From: Mesorhizobium carmichaelinearum
Lineage (GTDB): Bacteria; Pseudomonadota; Alphaproteobacteria; Rhizobiales; Rhizobiaceae
Direction of reading: 5' to 3'
DNA length: 64,000 nt
Assembly: GCF_900199455.1 (NCBI RefSeq)
Contig: NZ_FZQR01000001.1
Coordinates: 434,001 to 498,000 of the forward strand
Below are positions 20,962 to 30,721 of this stretch, piece by piece (the stretch's first letter is position 1; every line of letters starts with the position of its first letter). The notes under the pieces were generated by a model that was given only the letters and a program-made list of their open reading frames with translations, had not been told where the DNA came from and did not search any database. A program made the translations under genes and the position numbers.

Positions 20962-21626
20962 CGAAATGACGATATAGATGGAAACAGCATTGGTGTCGTT
21001 TGCGCGTAGGCGTTGTATTCAGGGAACGCCATCCGTAGGACCTTCTCCTCGTTGACCAGCCGCCGATATTGGAAAGCAAGGGCAATCACGCAGACTGCGA
21101 CTGTTATCCACCTCGGGTTACGTAAAACGATTCCGAGCAGCACGATCGCTTCGCAGGCATAGAGTGGGTGCCGCACGATCCTGTAAGGTCCCGCTGTGAC
21201 AAGTCGTCTAGCCTGGGCAATGATGCTGAACGATCTACCGAGCCACCACAGGCACAAAATGCAAAGCACGAAACCGACGGCGGTAATGAGGTCGGCAACA
21301 AGCTGAAGCTGCGAAAAAGTCTGGATGCGAGGGACAGCGATCAAAGTCACAGTGGCAAAGGACCCAATCAAAGCCGAGACGCGAGGTTCCGCTCCCTGTG
21401 CGGTTTTCACAGGCGGGAGCCGGGCGACTGTCGTCGCAACCATGAGCACCACGAAACCGATGGCGGCAATTTCCGCTATGACGTCAATAGTCCGGGCGGT
21501 TGTCCATTCTCCGCTACGAACAGCTACGATCAGGGCTCCAGCCTTCAAAGTCACCCAAAACGTGAAGTATAGAGTCATCGTTGCGCGGCCGATGAAATCA
21601 CGTATCGCCGGTGAAGGGAGCTTCAT
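20958..21626 (-). CDS. Isoprenylcysteine carboxyl methyltransferase-like / PEMT-like membrane methyltransferase
   Basis: This 222-residue protein has five or so membrane segments. Near the C-terminus it has the signature VTAGPYRIVRHPLYACE and the following NEEKVLRMAFPEYNAY, where RHP and the late EE bind S-adenosylmethionine in ICMT and phospholipid N-methyltransferases. Bacterial members methylate lipids or unknown small acids at the inner membrane. It overlaps the upstream desaturase-like gene by 29 nt and the downstream PAP2 gene by 4 nt, so all three are probably made together. The substrate is not predictable; a lipid is likely given the partners. Confidence 0.75.
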   Translation of the reverse strand: MKLPSPAIRDFIGRATMTLYFTFWVTLKAGALIVAVRSGEWTTARTIDVIAEIAAIGFVVLMVATTVARLPPVKTAQGAEPRVSALIGSFATVTLIAVPRIQTFSQLQLVADLITAVGFVLCILCLWWLGRSFSIIAQARRLVTAGPYRIVRHPLYACEAIVLLGIVLRNPRWITVAVCVIALAFQYRRLVNEEKVLRMAFPEYNAYAQTTPMLFPSISSFR

Positions 21627-22395
21627 TGGTTTTGCCCTTTGGGATCAATGGGTAGGCGAGTTGCTCAACGTAGGTTGGTGGAACGGGGTCATCGACGCCA
21701 TAGCGTTCTGGTACAGTTTCGCCAGGCAGGTGCATCGTTCCAAAGAGCGCGTCGATGAATGACAGTTGCCCCGCGAAATTCTTGTCGTAGGCCGCTCGCT
21801 CATGGGCGTGATGCCAGTGATGGAACTGAGGCGAGGCGACTAGCCATCGAAGCGGACCGATGTTCAGTCTGACATTGGAGTGCAGCAAGATGGCATGGAC
21901 ATGAAAAATGAGCGCGAACAGCACGATGGCCGGGCTGCTGAATCCCATTAAATACACCGGTACGAGTGAGGCGCTCTTCGTCAAAACCTGATCAACAGGA
22001 TGAACCCTGTGCGCCGCCAACCAATCAAGTTCTTCGATGCTGTGATGGATTACATGGAAGCGCCACAGGAAAGGAATAGCGTGAAAGGCGCGGTGCGCCC
22101 AATACAGGCCAATGTCCGCGACTATGATAATCTCCAACACCTGGAGCCAAACTGGCTGCGATGACACCGCGCTACCGACATAGTCCGGTATAATGTGACC
22201 TACCGTGCTCGTTGCAAGCGTAACAGCCGCAACCAACCCTAGGTTAATCGGGACGCCGTTGAACAGAGCATAGATCAGGTCGTTGAAGAAGGCTTTCCTG
22301 AGGATCTTCTGGCCGGGTCGCAAGGCGAACAGGCGCTCGATCGGCACAAAGATGAGAGCCGTGATCAACAGTGCCTTTATATCCAAAACGTCCAT
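21598..22395 (-). CDS. Sterol desaturase / fatty acid hydroxylase superfamily membrane enzyme
   Basis: This 265-residue di-iron oxygenase has the full set of His motifs of the FA_hydroxylase family: GLYWAHRAFHAIPFLWRFH, HVIHHSIEELDW and, further on, SPQFHHWHHAHER. Four hydrophobic segments flank them. Family members hydroxylate or desaturate lipid chains using O2. ATG 22395 is used; an in-frame ATG at 22437 would add 14 uncharacteristic residues. It is the first gene of the overlapping operon with ICMT-like and PAP2 proteins, suggesting modification of a membrane lipid (possibly hopanoid, ornithine lipid or a fatty chain). No substrate can be assigned. Confidence 0.85.
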   Translation of the reverse strand: MDVLDIKALLITALIFVPIERLFALRPGQKILRKAFFNDLIYALFNGVPINLGLVAAVTLATSTVGHIIPDYVGSAVSSQPVWLQVLEIIIVADIGLYWAHRAFHAIPFLWRFHVIHHSIEELDWLAAHRVHPVDQVLTKSASLVPVYLMGFSSPAIVLFALIFHVHAILLHSNVRLNIGPLRWLVASPQFHHWHHAHERAAYDKNFAGQLSFIDALFGTMHLPGETVPERYGVDDPVPPTYVEQLAYPLIPKGKTNEAPFTGDT

Positions 22396-22478
22396 ACGGC
22401 GCCCCGCCGACAAGGCGCGATCCAAGCACTTCGCCACAATTAGCGCAAGCTAATGGTTTCCAGAAGGTTAACCTGGCT

Positions 22479-23015
22479 TTAGCCTACCTGCCACATCGAC
22501 ATATTGCCAAGTACGCCGAGTCTGTAAGCGATCTGAAATGCTATTGCGCAGATCGCTGCCGCCGAAATCGGCACGCCGAACGGCACAACGCCTTTGCGAT
22601 CCAAGTGCTGAATATAAGCGCGGAAAGCGCCCTCAGGCAGCATGAAGGGGTTTTTCACCACCAACGCCGTGGCGAGCGCGAAAACCAGCAGCAGCATGGA
22701 AAACACTACAAGATCGGTTCCGCCAATCAGCAGCGGCACGACTGCCATCAGCTTGACATCGCCCGCGCCGACTTTTCGCAGCACCCAAAACGGAAAGAGC
22801 GCCACGAACAGCACAAGCGCGGCAATGGCGCTCAGCCCCATGTCCCACCAGGATCCGGACTGGAGCGACAAAAGCAGCAGTGCCCCCGCCCCCAGGCAGA
22901 GCAGCAGCAGCACGTCACGATTGGCTATCTTCTGTGTCGTGAAGTCCAGCCACGCAATCCTTGCGAGCAAGGGTATGGCGAGTGCTTTCAGCAGCAACAC
23001 TTCGACAAGCAACAT
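22479..23015 (-). CDS. cpaA: Prepilin peptidase CpaA/TadV (A24 family)
   Basis: This membrane aspartyl peptidase removes the leader of the Flp prepilins and TadE/TadG pseudopilins. The 178-residue protein has about six membrane segments. Both catalytic aspartates are visible: ARIAWLDFTTQKIANRD near residue 24, and KVGAGDVKLMAV (the GxGD motif) near residue 88. It lacks the N-methylase domain of PilD, as is usual for CpaA. Its ATG begins one base after the stop of tadD, so it is the last gene of the tadA-tadB-tadC-tadD-cpaA arm. Confidence 0.88.
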   Translation of the reverse strand: MLLVEVLLLKALAIPLLARIAWLDFTTQKIANRDVLLLLCLGAGALLLLSLQSGSWWDMGLSAIAALVLFVALFPFWVLRKVGAGDVKLMAVVPLLIGGTDLVVFSMLLLVFALATALVVKNPFMLPEGAFRAYIQHLDRKGVVPFGVPISAAAICAIAFQIAYRLGVLGNMSMWQVG

Positions 23016-23016
23016 G

Positions 23017-23574
23017 CTAGCGCTCGATGTTCTGCACGCTCGACGACAGCAGCTTCAGATTGTTGGCCACCGTCGGATCGTTGGGCGCCAGTTCATAGGC
23101 CTTGAGGAAACTGCTGCGTGCGTCCTGCAGCTTGCCGCGCAGCAAATAGGAGTAGCCGATATTGTTGTAATATTCGGGTGACGCGCCTACCAGCTTGAAG
23201 GCTCGGGCGTAGGCCCGGTCGGCAAGGTCGAAGCGATGAATGCGATCGCACGAAGCGGCCAGCCCCATCCAGGCGCCGCCGTCATTGGGGGCCAGTTGCG
23301 TTGCCTTGAAGAACAGCGCGCCGGCGTTGCCGTAATTTTCCGCGCGAAACTGGTTCGTAGCTTCGGCGACGGCCTGGTCCGAGGCGTAGTACTCGACGTT
23401 GCCGACTGTCTTCAGGCCGTCGAAGGCATCGCCAAAGGCGGTCACGTCGCCTTTCGACGGCTCATTGGTGCGCACGACACCATCTGCGGTGTCCGCACCA
23501 TTCGTTTGGCAACCGGCAAGTGCCATCAACAGACTGGCTGCGGCTACAGCTGCGAGGCGCATTGGCCCTGTCAT
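23017..23574 (-). CDS. tadD: Tad pilus assembly TPR lipoprotein TadD
   Basis: This 185-residue lipoprotein is placed where TadD is found in Tad loci. The signal peptide ends in the lipobox LMALAGC, so the mature protein is anchored by Cys21, probably in the outer membrane. At least two to three tetratricopeptide repeats follow; one is the YYNNIGYSYLLRGKLQDARS segment. TadD is thought to help place or stabilise the secretin. A GGGAGA site precedes ATG 23574, and cpaA starts one base after its stop. Confidence 0.82.
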   Translation of the reverse strand: MTGPMRLAAVAAASLLMALAGCQTNGADTADGVVRTNEPSKGDVTAFGDAFDGLKTVGNVEYYASDQAVAEATNQFRAENYGNAGALFFKATQLAPNDGGAWMGLAASCDRIHRFDLADRAYARAFKLVGASPEYYNNIGYSYLLRGKLQDARSSFLKAYELAPNDPTVANNLKLLSSSVQNIER

Positions 23575-23627
23575 TTTGTCTCCCGAGAGTCCCCCGACTC
23601 CGTTTTAGAACCAAAGCATATAAACAT

Positions 23628-24584
23628 TTAGAAGAAAATGCCTTTCATACGGATGACAACAGGTAGCATGACCACCATCATCACGACCGGAAAGATGCAA
23701 AGCCCCAGTGGGATCATCATCTTGACCGGCAGGGCGTTGGCGCGCTCTTCGGCATTCATAATTCTTTGCCCTCGCATTTCGTCGCTATAGACGCGCAGGG
23801 CGTCCGTCAAACTGGTGCCGAGTTCCTCGGATTGCCGGAAAAGCACAGCCAGGGCTCGTGCCTCCTCAAGCCCGACGCGGTCAGAGAGTTCGCGCAATGC
23901 CTCGCGCAGCGGCTTGCCGGCGCGCAATTGCAGATTCATGATCGACAGTTGAATGCCGAGCCATTTGTGAGTGCCGGCCAATTCGGCGCCAACGCGCTCC
24001 ACGGCCGCCTCGAGGCTCATGCCGGCGTCAGCGCAGGTTATCATCATGTCCATGAAATCGGGAAAACCGCGCCGATAGATCTTTTTTTGGGCATTCTCGA
24101 AGCGATCGAGGGCGATGCTAGGGACAACGATGCAAGCGAGCCCGAACAAGGCAGAGCCGCCAAAGGCTACGAAAGCGGGCAATTGCGGCGGTAGTATCCG
24201 CGACAGCAGCGCGTAGATTGCCAGAAAGCCGACGCATACGGCGACAAGGCGAGACAGCGTGTAAATTACTGGTGCACTTGCTTGATAGAATCCGGCTCGA
24301 AACAATCTAGCCTCAAGAGCATTCGGCTCCCCACGTTCCTTTTCCATCGAGCGGAAATACGCATCGACCGGTAGCTGCGCAGAAATCTTGTTGAGTTCCT
24401 GCTGTGCGTAGAGCGATCGGCGGTTGGTGATTCCCTCTGATAAAAGAGTTTGTGCAACGACCCTTCTCGTCTGGAGGACCGGTATGAGGACAAATGCAGC
24501 AAGCAAAAAAAGCGCTACGGCCGCCAGGAAAATGGCTAGCGAGAGCAGCATGGGCGAATTTCCAATGTTGGCCAGAGAATCCAT
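23628..24584 (-). CDS. tadC: Tad pilus inner-membrane platform protein TadC
   Basis: This 318-residue protein is of the T2SSF (GspF) family. It has an N-terminal membrane segment, a pair of central membrane segments, and a C-terminal T2SSF domain containing GFPDFMDMMITCADAGMSLEAAVERVG and ELSDRVGLEEARALAVLFRQSEELGT in overlapping pieces. It ends in two membrane segments. With TadB it forms the inner-membrane platform driven by the TadA ATPase. The ATG lies 8 nt after the TadB stop and has an AGGGGCGG site, consistent with one operon. Confidence 0.88.
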   Translation of the reverse strand: MDSLANIGNSPMLLSLAIFLAAVALFLLAAFVLIPVLQTRRVVAQTLLSEGITNRRSLYAQQELNKISAQLPVDAYFRSMEKERGEPNALEARLFRAGFYQASAPVIYTLSRLVAVCVGFLAIYALLSRILPPQLPAFVAFGGSALFGLACIVVPSIALDRFENAQKKIYRRGFPDFMDMMITCADAGMSLEAAVERVGAELAGTHKWLGIQLSIMNLQLRAGKPLREALRELSDRVGLEEARALAVLFRQSEELGTSLTDALRVYSDEMRGQRIMNAEERANALPVKMMIPLGLCIFPVVMMVVMLPVVIRMKGIFF

Positions 24585-24592
24585 ATCCGCCC

Positions 24593-25563
24593 CTAGAAAT
24601 CGAAGTTGACCATGCGATACATGATGAAGTCACCCATAAGCGCCCACAGCCCAAAGATCAAAAACACTGGCATAAGGAGCGGACTGTCCCAGACATCGCC
24701 GTAATAGCTCGGGGCGATGACCATCAAAATGCTGAACATGAAAACTGGAAACAGCGAAATGATCCAAGCCGACATCCGCCCTTCAGCGGAAAGCGCCTTG
24801 ATCTTCATACGCAGTTTCCTTCGTTCGCGCAGTACTGACGAAAGGTTCGATAGTATTTCGGTGAGATTGCCGCCGGTCTTGGACTGGATGGAGAGCGACA
24901 CCGAAAGCAGATGGAGACCTTCGAAGCCCACCCGTTCTGACAATTTCCGAACAGCCTGCTCCAAGCTGAGACCAAATGTGATTTCGTCGGAGACAATGCC
25001 GAATTCGGTGCCGAGCGGATCAGGCATTTCCCGCGCGACGAGGCCGATTGCCACCGTGGTTGGGTGACCGGCGCGCAACGAACGCACGATCATGTCGAGT
25101 GCATCGGGAAGTTGGGCAGCAAATTTCTGGATCCGCTTGTCCCGGGCACGTCGCAGAACGAGAAGCGGCAGGACGAATCCGACAAGCATAAAGGTGATAA
25201 CAGCTACAACGACCGAAAAGCCCAGCAGCAGGGGCAATACCAGAGCCAGCACCAAACCGGCAAGCAGGAATACTGCAGCAAACGCCAGCGGGTTGCCGGT
25301 GATGCCGGATTGCGTATAGAGCCGGTTGAGCTTGATTGCGCCGAAAATGAAGTCGCCCGATGCGGTCAGCCCGCGCTCCCGCAGCAGCCCCTGCAAACTC
25401 TGCTCGGCCGGAGATTCCTCTCCCAATCGCCTCAGCCGCCGATTGATCGCGCCTGCGCGCGCGCGCCGCCCGGCAAAGGACAGGTAGAAGGACTCGGCGG
25501 CGAGGATAACCGACGCTGCCGCCAGCACGTAGATGAAGTATAGCAGAGTCTGGCCCGTTGGGA

Positions 25564-25567
<4 letters not shown>
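24593..25567 (-). CDS. tadB: Tad pilus inner-membrane platform protein TadB
   Basis: This 324-residue T2SSF-family protein has an N-terminal membrane segment, a charged region, two membrane segments near residues 100-150, and the T2SSF domain with QLPDALDMIVRSLRAGHPT and TKTGGNLTEILSNLS-type sequence. Two membrane segments end the protein. It pairs with TadC as the platform of the Flp pilus machine. The start is a GTG at 25567 that overlaps the tadA stop in a GTGA junction, indicating coupled translation. Confidence 0.88.
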
Positions 25568-26949
<1,382 letters not shown>

Positions 26950-27493
26950 AATCCCCTATACTCCCCTCCAGCGCATATTAGCGGAAACTAAACGTTAACC
27001 AAGCGACGCACAAGCGCCAGGGCGCGTCACGTGCGGCCAATACTTTCAACATAGTTAAGAAGCAGCGTCAAAAAATATCGTTTTTATTTCCTGCCCCCCC
27101 GTGCCGTCGAACATGGTTGCGCACTAAGCTTTTCAGGACCCGGCGTCCCTTGCGTTCTCCGACATGGGTATCCGCCCCATAACTGGCTATAACCCCTTAG
27201 ATATAAAGGAATATGCCGTATGGCTAAAGTAGGGATAGCTTGATTAGCCTGGAGGCATAATTGTGAACGAATGGTTAAGAGCGCTTGAAAAATTAGACGA
27301 ATCAAGCTCTTGCTGAAATTTAGACCCCCTCCGAACTCGAAAGTTCATGTATTGGAAAGTTAAGGAACCATTAATCCCGTTTGACTCCGCATTTTCCCGG
27401 GACCTAGGATCGAGATGACGGGGGATGCTTGGGTATGGGGTACATCCTTGGCTCTGTCTCGTCGGGTTCAAACCTCCAAAGGGAGAAATTGAC
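26950..27493. promoter_or_regulatory. AT-rich divergent control region between tadA and flp
   Basis: This 544-nt stretch separates the two divergent arms of the Tad locus and is clearly richer in A and T than the genes around it. It holds no convincing coding frame. An inverted repeat GCTTGA/TCAAGC lies at 27283-27288 and 27302-27307, and a promoter-like TTGACT plus TAGGAT pair lies at 27381-27410. Regulator binding sites for both arms are expected here, but none can be named. Confidence 0.55.
27381..27410 (+). promoter_or_regulatory. Candidate sigma-70-type promoter of the flp pilin genes
   Basis: TTGACT at 27381-27386 and TAGGAT at 27405-27410 are separated by 18 nt, resembling the vegetative promoter pattern of rhizobia. 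Transcription would begin near 27417, leaving a leader of about 77 nt before the first flp gene. The match is by eye only. Confidence 0.35.
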
Positions 27494-27679
27494 ATGAAGA
27501 AGCTCATGACGATGACCCGGCAGTTCCGCGACGACGAAAACGGCGCTGCTATGGTCGAATACACCATCTTGCTCGGCATCATTACAGTAGCTGTGATCGC
27601 TACCATCATTACTGTCGGTACCTGGGTAGCCGGGAGGTGGACTACGCTTAGCACGCAGCTCGCCGCCGCTACGGCGTAA
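27494..27679 (+). CDS. Flp/Fap-type pilin, copy 1
   Basis: This is the major pilin subunit of the Tad pilus, 61 residues. A charged leader (MKKLMTMTRQFRDDENG) is followed by AAMVEYTILLGIITVAVIAT, the hydrophobic Flp motif with the Glu-Tyr pair needed for assembly. CpaA would cleave after the Gly of DDENG. GGGAGAAA precedes ATG 27494. The mature pilin would be about 44 residues. A second, nearly identical copy follows 119 nt downstream; the two differ mainly in the last 16 residues. Confidence 0.93.
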   Translation: MKKLMTMTRQFRDDENGAAMVEYTILLGIITVAVIATIITVGTWVAGRWTTLSTQLAAATA

Positions 27680-27692
27680 CTTTGGCCACCGC

Positions 27693-27727
27693 GAAGTGGC
27701 CCAAGCGACTATGGCTTGGGCCACTTC
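27693..27727 (+). terminator. 14-bp perfect hairpin between the two flp genes
   Basis: GAAGTGGCCCAAGC (27693-27706) pairs exactly with GCTTGGGCCACTTC (27714-27727) around a 7-nt loop. It starts 14 nt after the first pilin stop codon. No T-run follows, so it may act as a partial terminator or as a 3' stabiliser that gives the first pilin mRNA a longer life. Confidence 0.6.
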
Positions 27728-27798
27728 AGGCGGGATGCTTGGAATGGATTTATTCTTGGCTCATCTCGCGGTGGTCACTCCAGAGGGAGAAAATTGGC

Positions 27799-27984
27799 AT
27801 GAAGAAGTTTATGACAATGACCCGGCAGTTCCGCGACGATGAAAACGGCGCGGCCATGGTCGAATACACCATCCTGCTCGGCATCATTACGGTAGCTGTG
27901 ATTGCTACTATCATTACTGTTGGCACCTGGGTCAGTGGCCAGTGGACGGTGCTTAGCACATCGCTTGCGGCCGCAACTGCGTAG
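27799..27984 (+). CDS. Flp/Fap-type pilin, copy 2
   Basis: This second 61-residue Flp pilin is nearly the same as copy 1: only Leu to Phe near the start and changes in the tail (TWVSGQWTVLSTSL against TWVAGRWTTLSTQL). The processing site DDENG/AAMVEY and the Glu-Tyr pair are kept, so it should be cleaved by CpaA and built into the pilus. GGGAGAAAA precedes ATG 27799. It may be a minor pilin or simply raise pilin dosage. An 11-bp hairpin follows at 28040-28069. Confidence 0.93.
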   Translation: MKKFMTMTRQFRDDENGAAMVEYTILLGIITVAVIATIITVGTWVSGQWTVLSTSLAAATA

Positions 27985-28039
27985 TTTGAACTGCGGAGAA
28001 GGCTGCGGGCGGCGCTGGCGAAACGTCGTAATCGCCTTC

Positions 28040-28069
28040 GTCGACGCCGGGACGATATCCGGCGTCGAC
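28040..28069 (+). terminator. 11-bp perfect hairpin after the second flp gene
   Basis: GTCGACGCCGG (28040-28050) pairs exactly with CCGGCGTCGAC (28059-28069) around the loop gacgatat. It lies between the pilin pair and cpaB, without a T-run. It is a plausible partial terminator that lets pilin transcripts outnumber cpaB transcripts. Confidence 0.55.
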
Positions 28070-28123
28070 AGACTAGGGAAAAGGTAGGCGGAGTTAGATT
28101 AACGCTGTCAGGTGGGGGCAAAA

Positions 28124-29200
28124 GTGCGTGCAAATACTGTCATTATGATCGTCCTCGCTGGCGTCTTCGGCGTGCTCGCGGTGGTTCTCGCAAATATCTG
28201 GCTGGCGAACCAGCGCAGCGCTATGGCGCGAACGGATGAAGTGCAGCGCGACACAGTCGTCGTGGCCGCGGTGGCGCTGAAGTTCGGCGACACGCTGTCC
28301 GCCGACAAATTGCGCGAAGTCGCATGGCCGGCGGGCGCGGTTCCGGCCGGCGCTTTCAAGACGACGGAAGAACTCCTGACCAAGGACCTTCCCGTTGGCG
28401 GAGGTACCAAGCAGGCGTTGCAGTCGATCGGCGTCAACGAACCCGTACTCGCCACCAAGATCACCGGTCCTGGCCAGCGCGCGACGCTTTCGGCGGTGCT
28501 CGGCGAAGGCATGAAGGCCGTGTCCATACGCGTCAACGACGTGCTTGGTGTTGCTGGTTTCGTCTTCCCAGGAGACCGGGTCGATGTGCTGCTGACGCGC
28601 ACCGTGCGAAGCGCCGATGGCACGGATCAAAGTTTTGTCGATGTGCTGCTGCAGGGCATGAAGGTGCTCGCCGTCGACCAGGTGGCCGACGAAAGCAAGG
28701 ACAGCCCGACCGTCGTCAAGTCGGTGACAGTTGAGGCCAGCACCAAGGATGCGCAGAAACTGACCCTGGCCGCGGGTGCCGGCCAGTTGTCACTGGCGCT
28801 TCGCCAGGCCGCCGCCAGCAAGGGTGAGGTGACCGAGCGGGTGACGCTTTCCGACCTGACCGGCGAGATGCCGGCCGACATCGCCAAAAAGCAAGCGGAA
28901 CTCGCCAGGCAGGCAGCAGCCGATGCTGCGGCCGCAGCCGAACGTCAGAGCGCGGAAGACGCACGCAAGCGGGCGGACGAGAAGATCGCGGGACTGGCCC
29001 AGGCCGTGGACCGCGTGGGAACCAAGCTCGATCAGCTGAGCAAGGTCAAGCCGCCGGCTCCGATCGTGGTATCAGCCCCGGCGCCGGAGGTCACGAAGGA
29101 AGTGGTCAAATACGTCCAGCCGGAGCCGCCGGCGCGGGCAACTGTCGGCGTCTATCGGGGGATAACGCTCGAATCTTATGAAGTGCCGCGACAAAAATAA
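28124..29200 (+). CDS. cpaB: Flp pilus assembly protein CpaB/RcpC
   Basis: This periplasmic protein of about 358 residues is anchored by the N-terminal segment TVIMIVLAGVFGVLAVVLANI. Next comes a SAF/CpaB domain (about residues 45-110; RDTVVVAAVALKFGDTLSADKL) and the RcpC/CpaB domain with RATLSAVLGEGMKAVSIRVND and GFVFPGDRVDVLLT. An Ala/Lys-rich coiled-coil region near residues 260-310 precedes a Pro-rich end. CpaB is needed for secretin function. GTG 28124 is chosen because GGTGGGGG lies 4 nt before it; GTG 28112 is an alternative. The cpaC gene follows at once. Confidence 0.9.
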   Translation: MRANTVIMIVLAGVFGVLAVVLANIWLANQRSAMARTDEVQRDTVVVAAVALKFGDTLSADKLREVAWPAGAVPAGAFKTTEELLTKDLPVGGGTKQALQSIGVNEPVLATKITGPGQRATLSAVLGEGMKAVSIRVNDVLGVAGFVFPGDRVDVLLTRTVRSADGTDQSFVDVLLQGMKVLAVDQVADESKDSPTVVKSVTVEASTKDAQKLTLAAGAGQLSLALRQAAASKGEVTERVTLSDLTGEMPADIAKKQAELARQAAADAAAAAERQSAEDARKRADEKIAGLAQAVDRVGTKLDQLSKVKPPAPIVVSAPAPEVTKEVVKYVQPEPPARATVGVYRGITLESYEVPRQK

Positions 29201-29269
29201 TAAGCTAGAATGTCGCGAAGCATGGCTGCCGTTGGCGGAAGCAAGGCTGCCGGTGGCGGAAGTAGGGAG

Positions 29270-30721
29270 ATGGGGATGCGGGGGGTTTGGGTGAGATTGG
29301 TCGGTGCCGCGCTATCCTGTATGGCGACTCTGTTGACGTGGAGTCTGGCGGCCGATGCAGCCGACCGCTTCATCGACGTGTCCAATCCGAGTGTCCACCG
29401 TATTTTCCTGCCCGCGTCGCAATCGGTGACGATCCAGGTGAGTGCCAATCTCGGCGATATCGTCGTCGGCGACCAAAAGATCGCTGATGCCCAGCCGATG
29501 ACCGACCGCACCCTCTATGTCATCGGCAAGAGCGCCGGCACCACCACCGTCAATCTCTTCTCGCCCGACAAGCGCTCGCTCGGCGTCATCCAGATCGAGG
29601 TCGGCGTCGACGTCAGCGACATGGCGCAGGCGATCCGTCAGGTGGCGCCGAAGTCACGCATCGAAATCGGCTCGATCAACGGCAGGGTCAGGCTCGGCGG
29701 TCATGTCAAGGACGGCGCCACGCTGGCAGCCATCCTGGAAGTGGTGAAGCAATATGGCCCCGACGACATCATCAATTCCGTCACGGTCGACGACAGCCAG
29801 CAGGTCAATCTGGAAGTGCGCGTGCTGGAAGCCAAGCGCAACGCCGGCCGCGACCTTGGTGTCTCGATCAGGAGCACGAACAGCAGGGGGACGACCCGAA
29901 CCGGGACGGGCGTTGCGGCTGTCGACCGTGACAATGTGGTTCTCGGACCGGGCGATCTGCTCTCCGGCCTGCTCTCAAACAGCAACCCGTTTGCAGCACT
30001 GATCACCCGCGTCATCGACAACAACATCAAGGTCGATCTGATCATCGAGGCGCTTGAGGCCAAGGGCGCGGTGCGCACGCTTGCCAATCCCAATCTCACC
30101 ACGCTCTCCGGCGAGCAGGCAAGCTTCAACGCCGGTGGTGAAGTCCCTATCCGAACTCTCGACAAGAATGGCGAGATAAGCATCGTCTACAAGCAATTTG
30201 GCGTCAATCTTCTGTTCACGCCGGTCGTACTCGACGACGGCAAGATCCACATGAACCTGGCGCCGGAAGTGAGCGACCTGAACGGCTTCACCACCGCCGG
30301 CGACCCGATCTTCACTAACCGCAAACTGTCCACCGTCGTCGAATTGCGCGACGGCCAGAGCTTTGCGGTCGGCGGACTGCTGTCCAGCAGGACCACCAAG
30401 CTGCAGAACCAGGTGCCATGGCTTGGTCAGGTGCCGGTCATCGGGACGCTGTTCCGTAATTCGAGCAACCAGAAGGAAGAAACCGAGCTGGTGGTCATCG
30501 TCACGCCGCATATCGTGCGGCCGGTGAAACCCGGCGAACAGCTTGAGACGCCGTTTGACAAGACGCGGCCCGCCAATGATCCGGAATTCTTCGTGCTCGG
30601 TCAGCTCGAGGTAAACAAGGACATGATCCGAAAATATGAAACGGGCGACGGTGTCACCGGCCCCTATGGCCATATGTTGAACTTCAAATCGAAGGACAAG
30701 ATGCTCTATGTCAAGAAATAG
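29270..30721 (+). CDS. cpaC: Flp pilus outer-membrane secretin CpaC/RcpA
   Basis: This is the outer-membrane channel through which the pilus passes. A signal peptide ends near SLAADA/ADR. The N-terminal secretin domain (about residues 40-130) has KSAGTTTVNLFSPD, a BON-like segment follows (SINGRVRLGGHVKD), and the C-terminal secretin domain has VRTLANPNLTTLSGEQASF, the family signature VPWLGQVPVIGTLFRN and ELVVIVTPHIVRPV. Several starts are in frame: ATG 29210 has no ribosome-binding site, while ATG 29270 and ATG 29276 follow GGAAG and AGGGAG. The next gene starts 14 nt inside its 3' end. Confidence 0.92.
   Translation: MGMRGVWVRLVGAALSCMATLLTWSLAADAADRFIDVSNPSVHRIFLPASQSVTIQVSANLGDIVVGDQKIADAQPMTDRTLYVIGKSAGTTTVNLFSPDKRSLGVIQIEVGVDVSDMAQAIRQVAPKSRIEIGSINGRVRLGGHVKDGATLAAILEVVKQYGPDDIINSVTVDDSQQVNLEVRVLEAKRNAGRDLGVSIRSTNSRGTTRTGTGVAAVDRDNVVLGPGDLLSGLLSNSNPFAALITRVIDNNIKVDLIIEALEAKGAVRTLANPNLTTLSGEQASFNAGGEVPIRTLDKNGEISIVYKQFGVNLLFTPVVLDDGKIHMNLAPEVSDLNGFTTAGDPIFTNRKLSTVVELRDGQSFAVGGLLSSRTTKLQNQVPWLGQVPVIGTLFRNSSNQKEETELVVIVTPHIVRPVKPGEQLETPFDKTRPANDPEFFVLGQLEVNKDMIRKYETGDGVTGPYGHMLNFKSKDKMLYVKK

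Larger units (their letters stand above)
27421..28031 (+). repeat. Tandem duplication of the flp pilin unit
   Basis: A unit of about 305-311 bp is present twice, beginning at GGGATGCTTGG near 27422 and again near 27733. The resemblance covers not only the 61-codon pilins but also about 70 nt upstream (a shared CTTGGCTC block and AGGGAGAAA ribosome-binding site). Third codon positions have begun to diverge. The end of the second unit is approximate. Confidence 0.65.
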
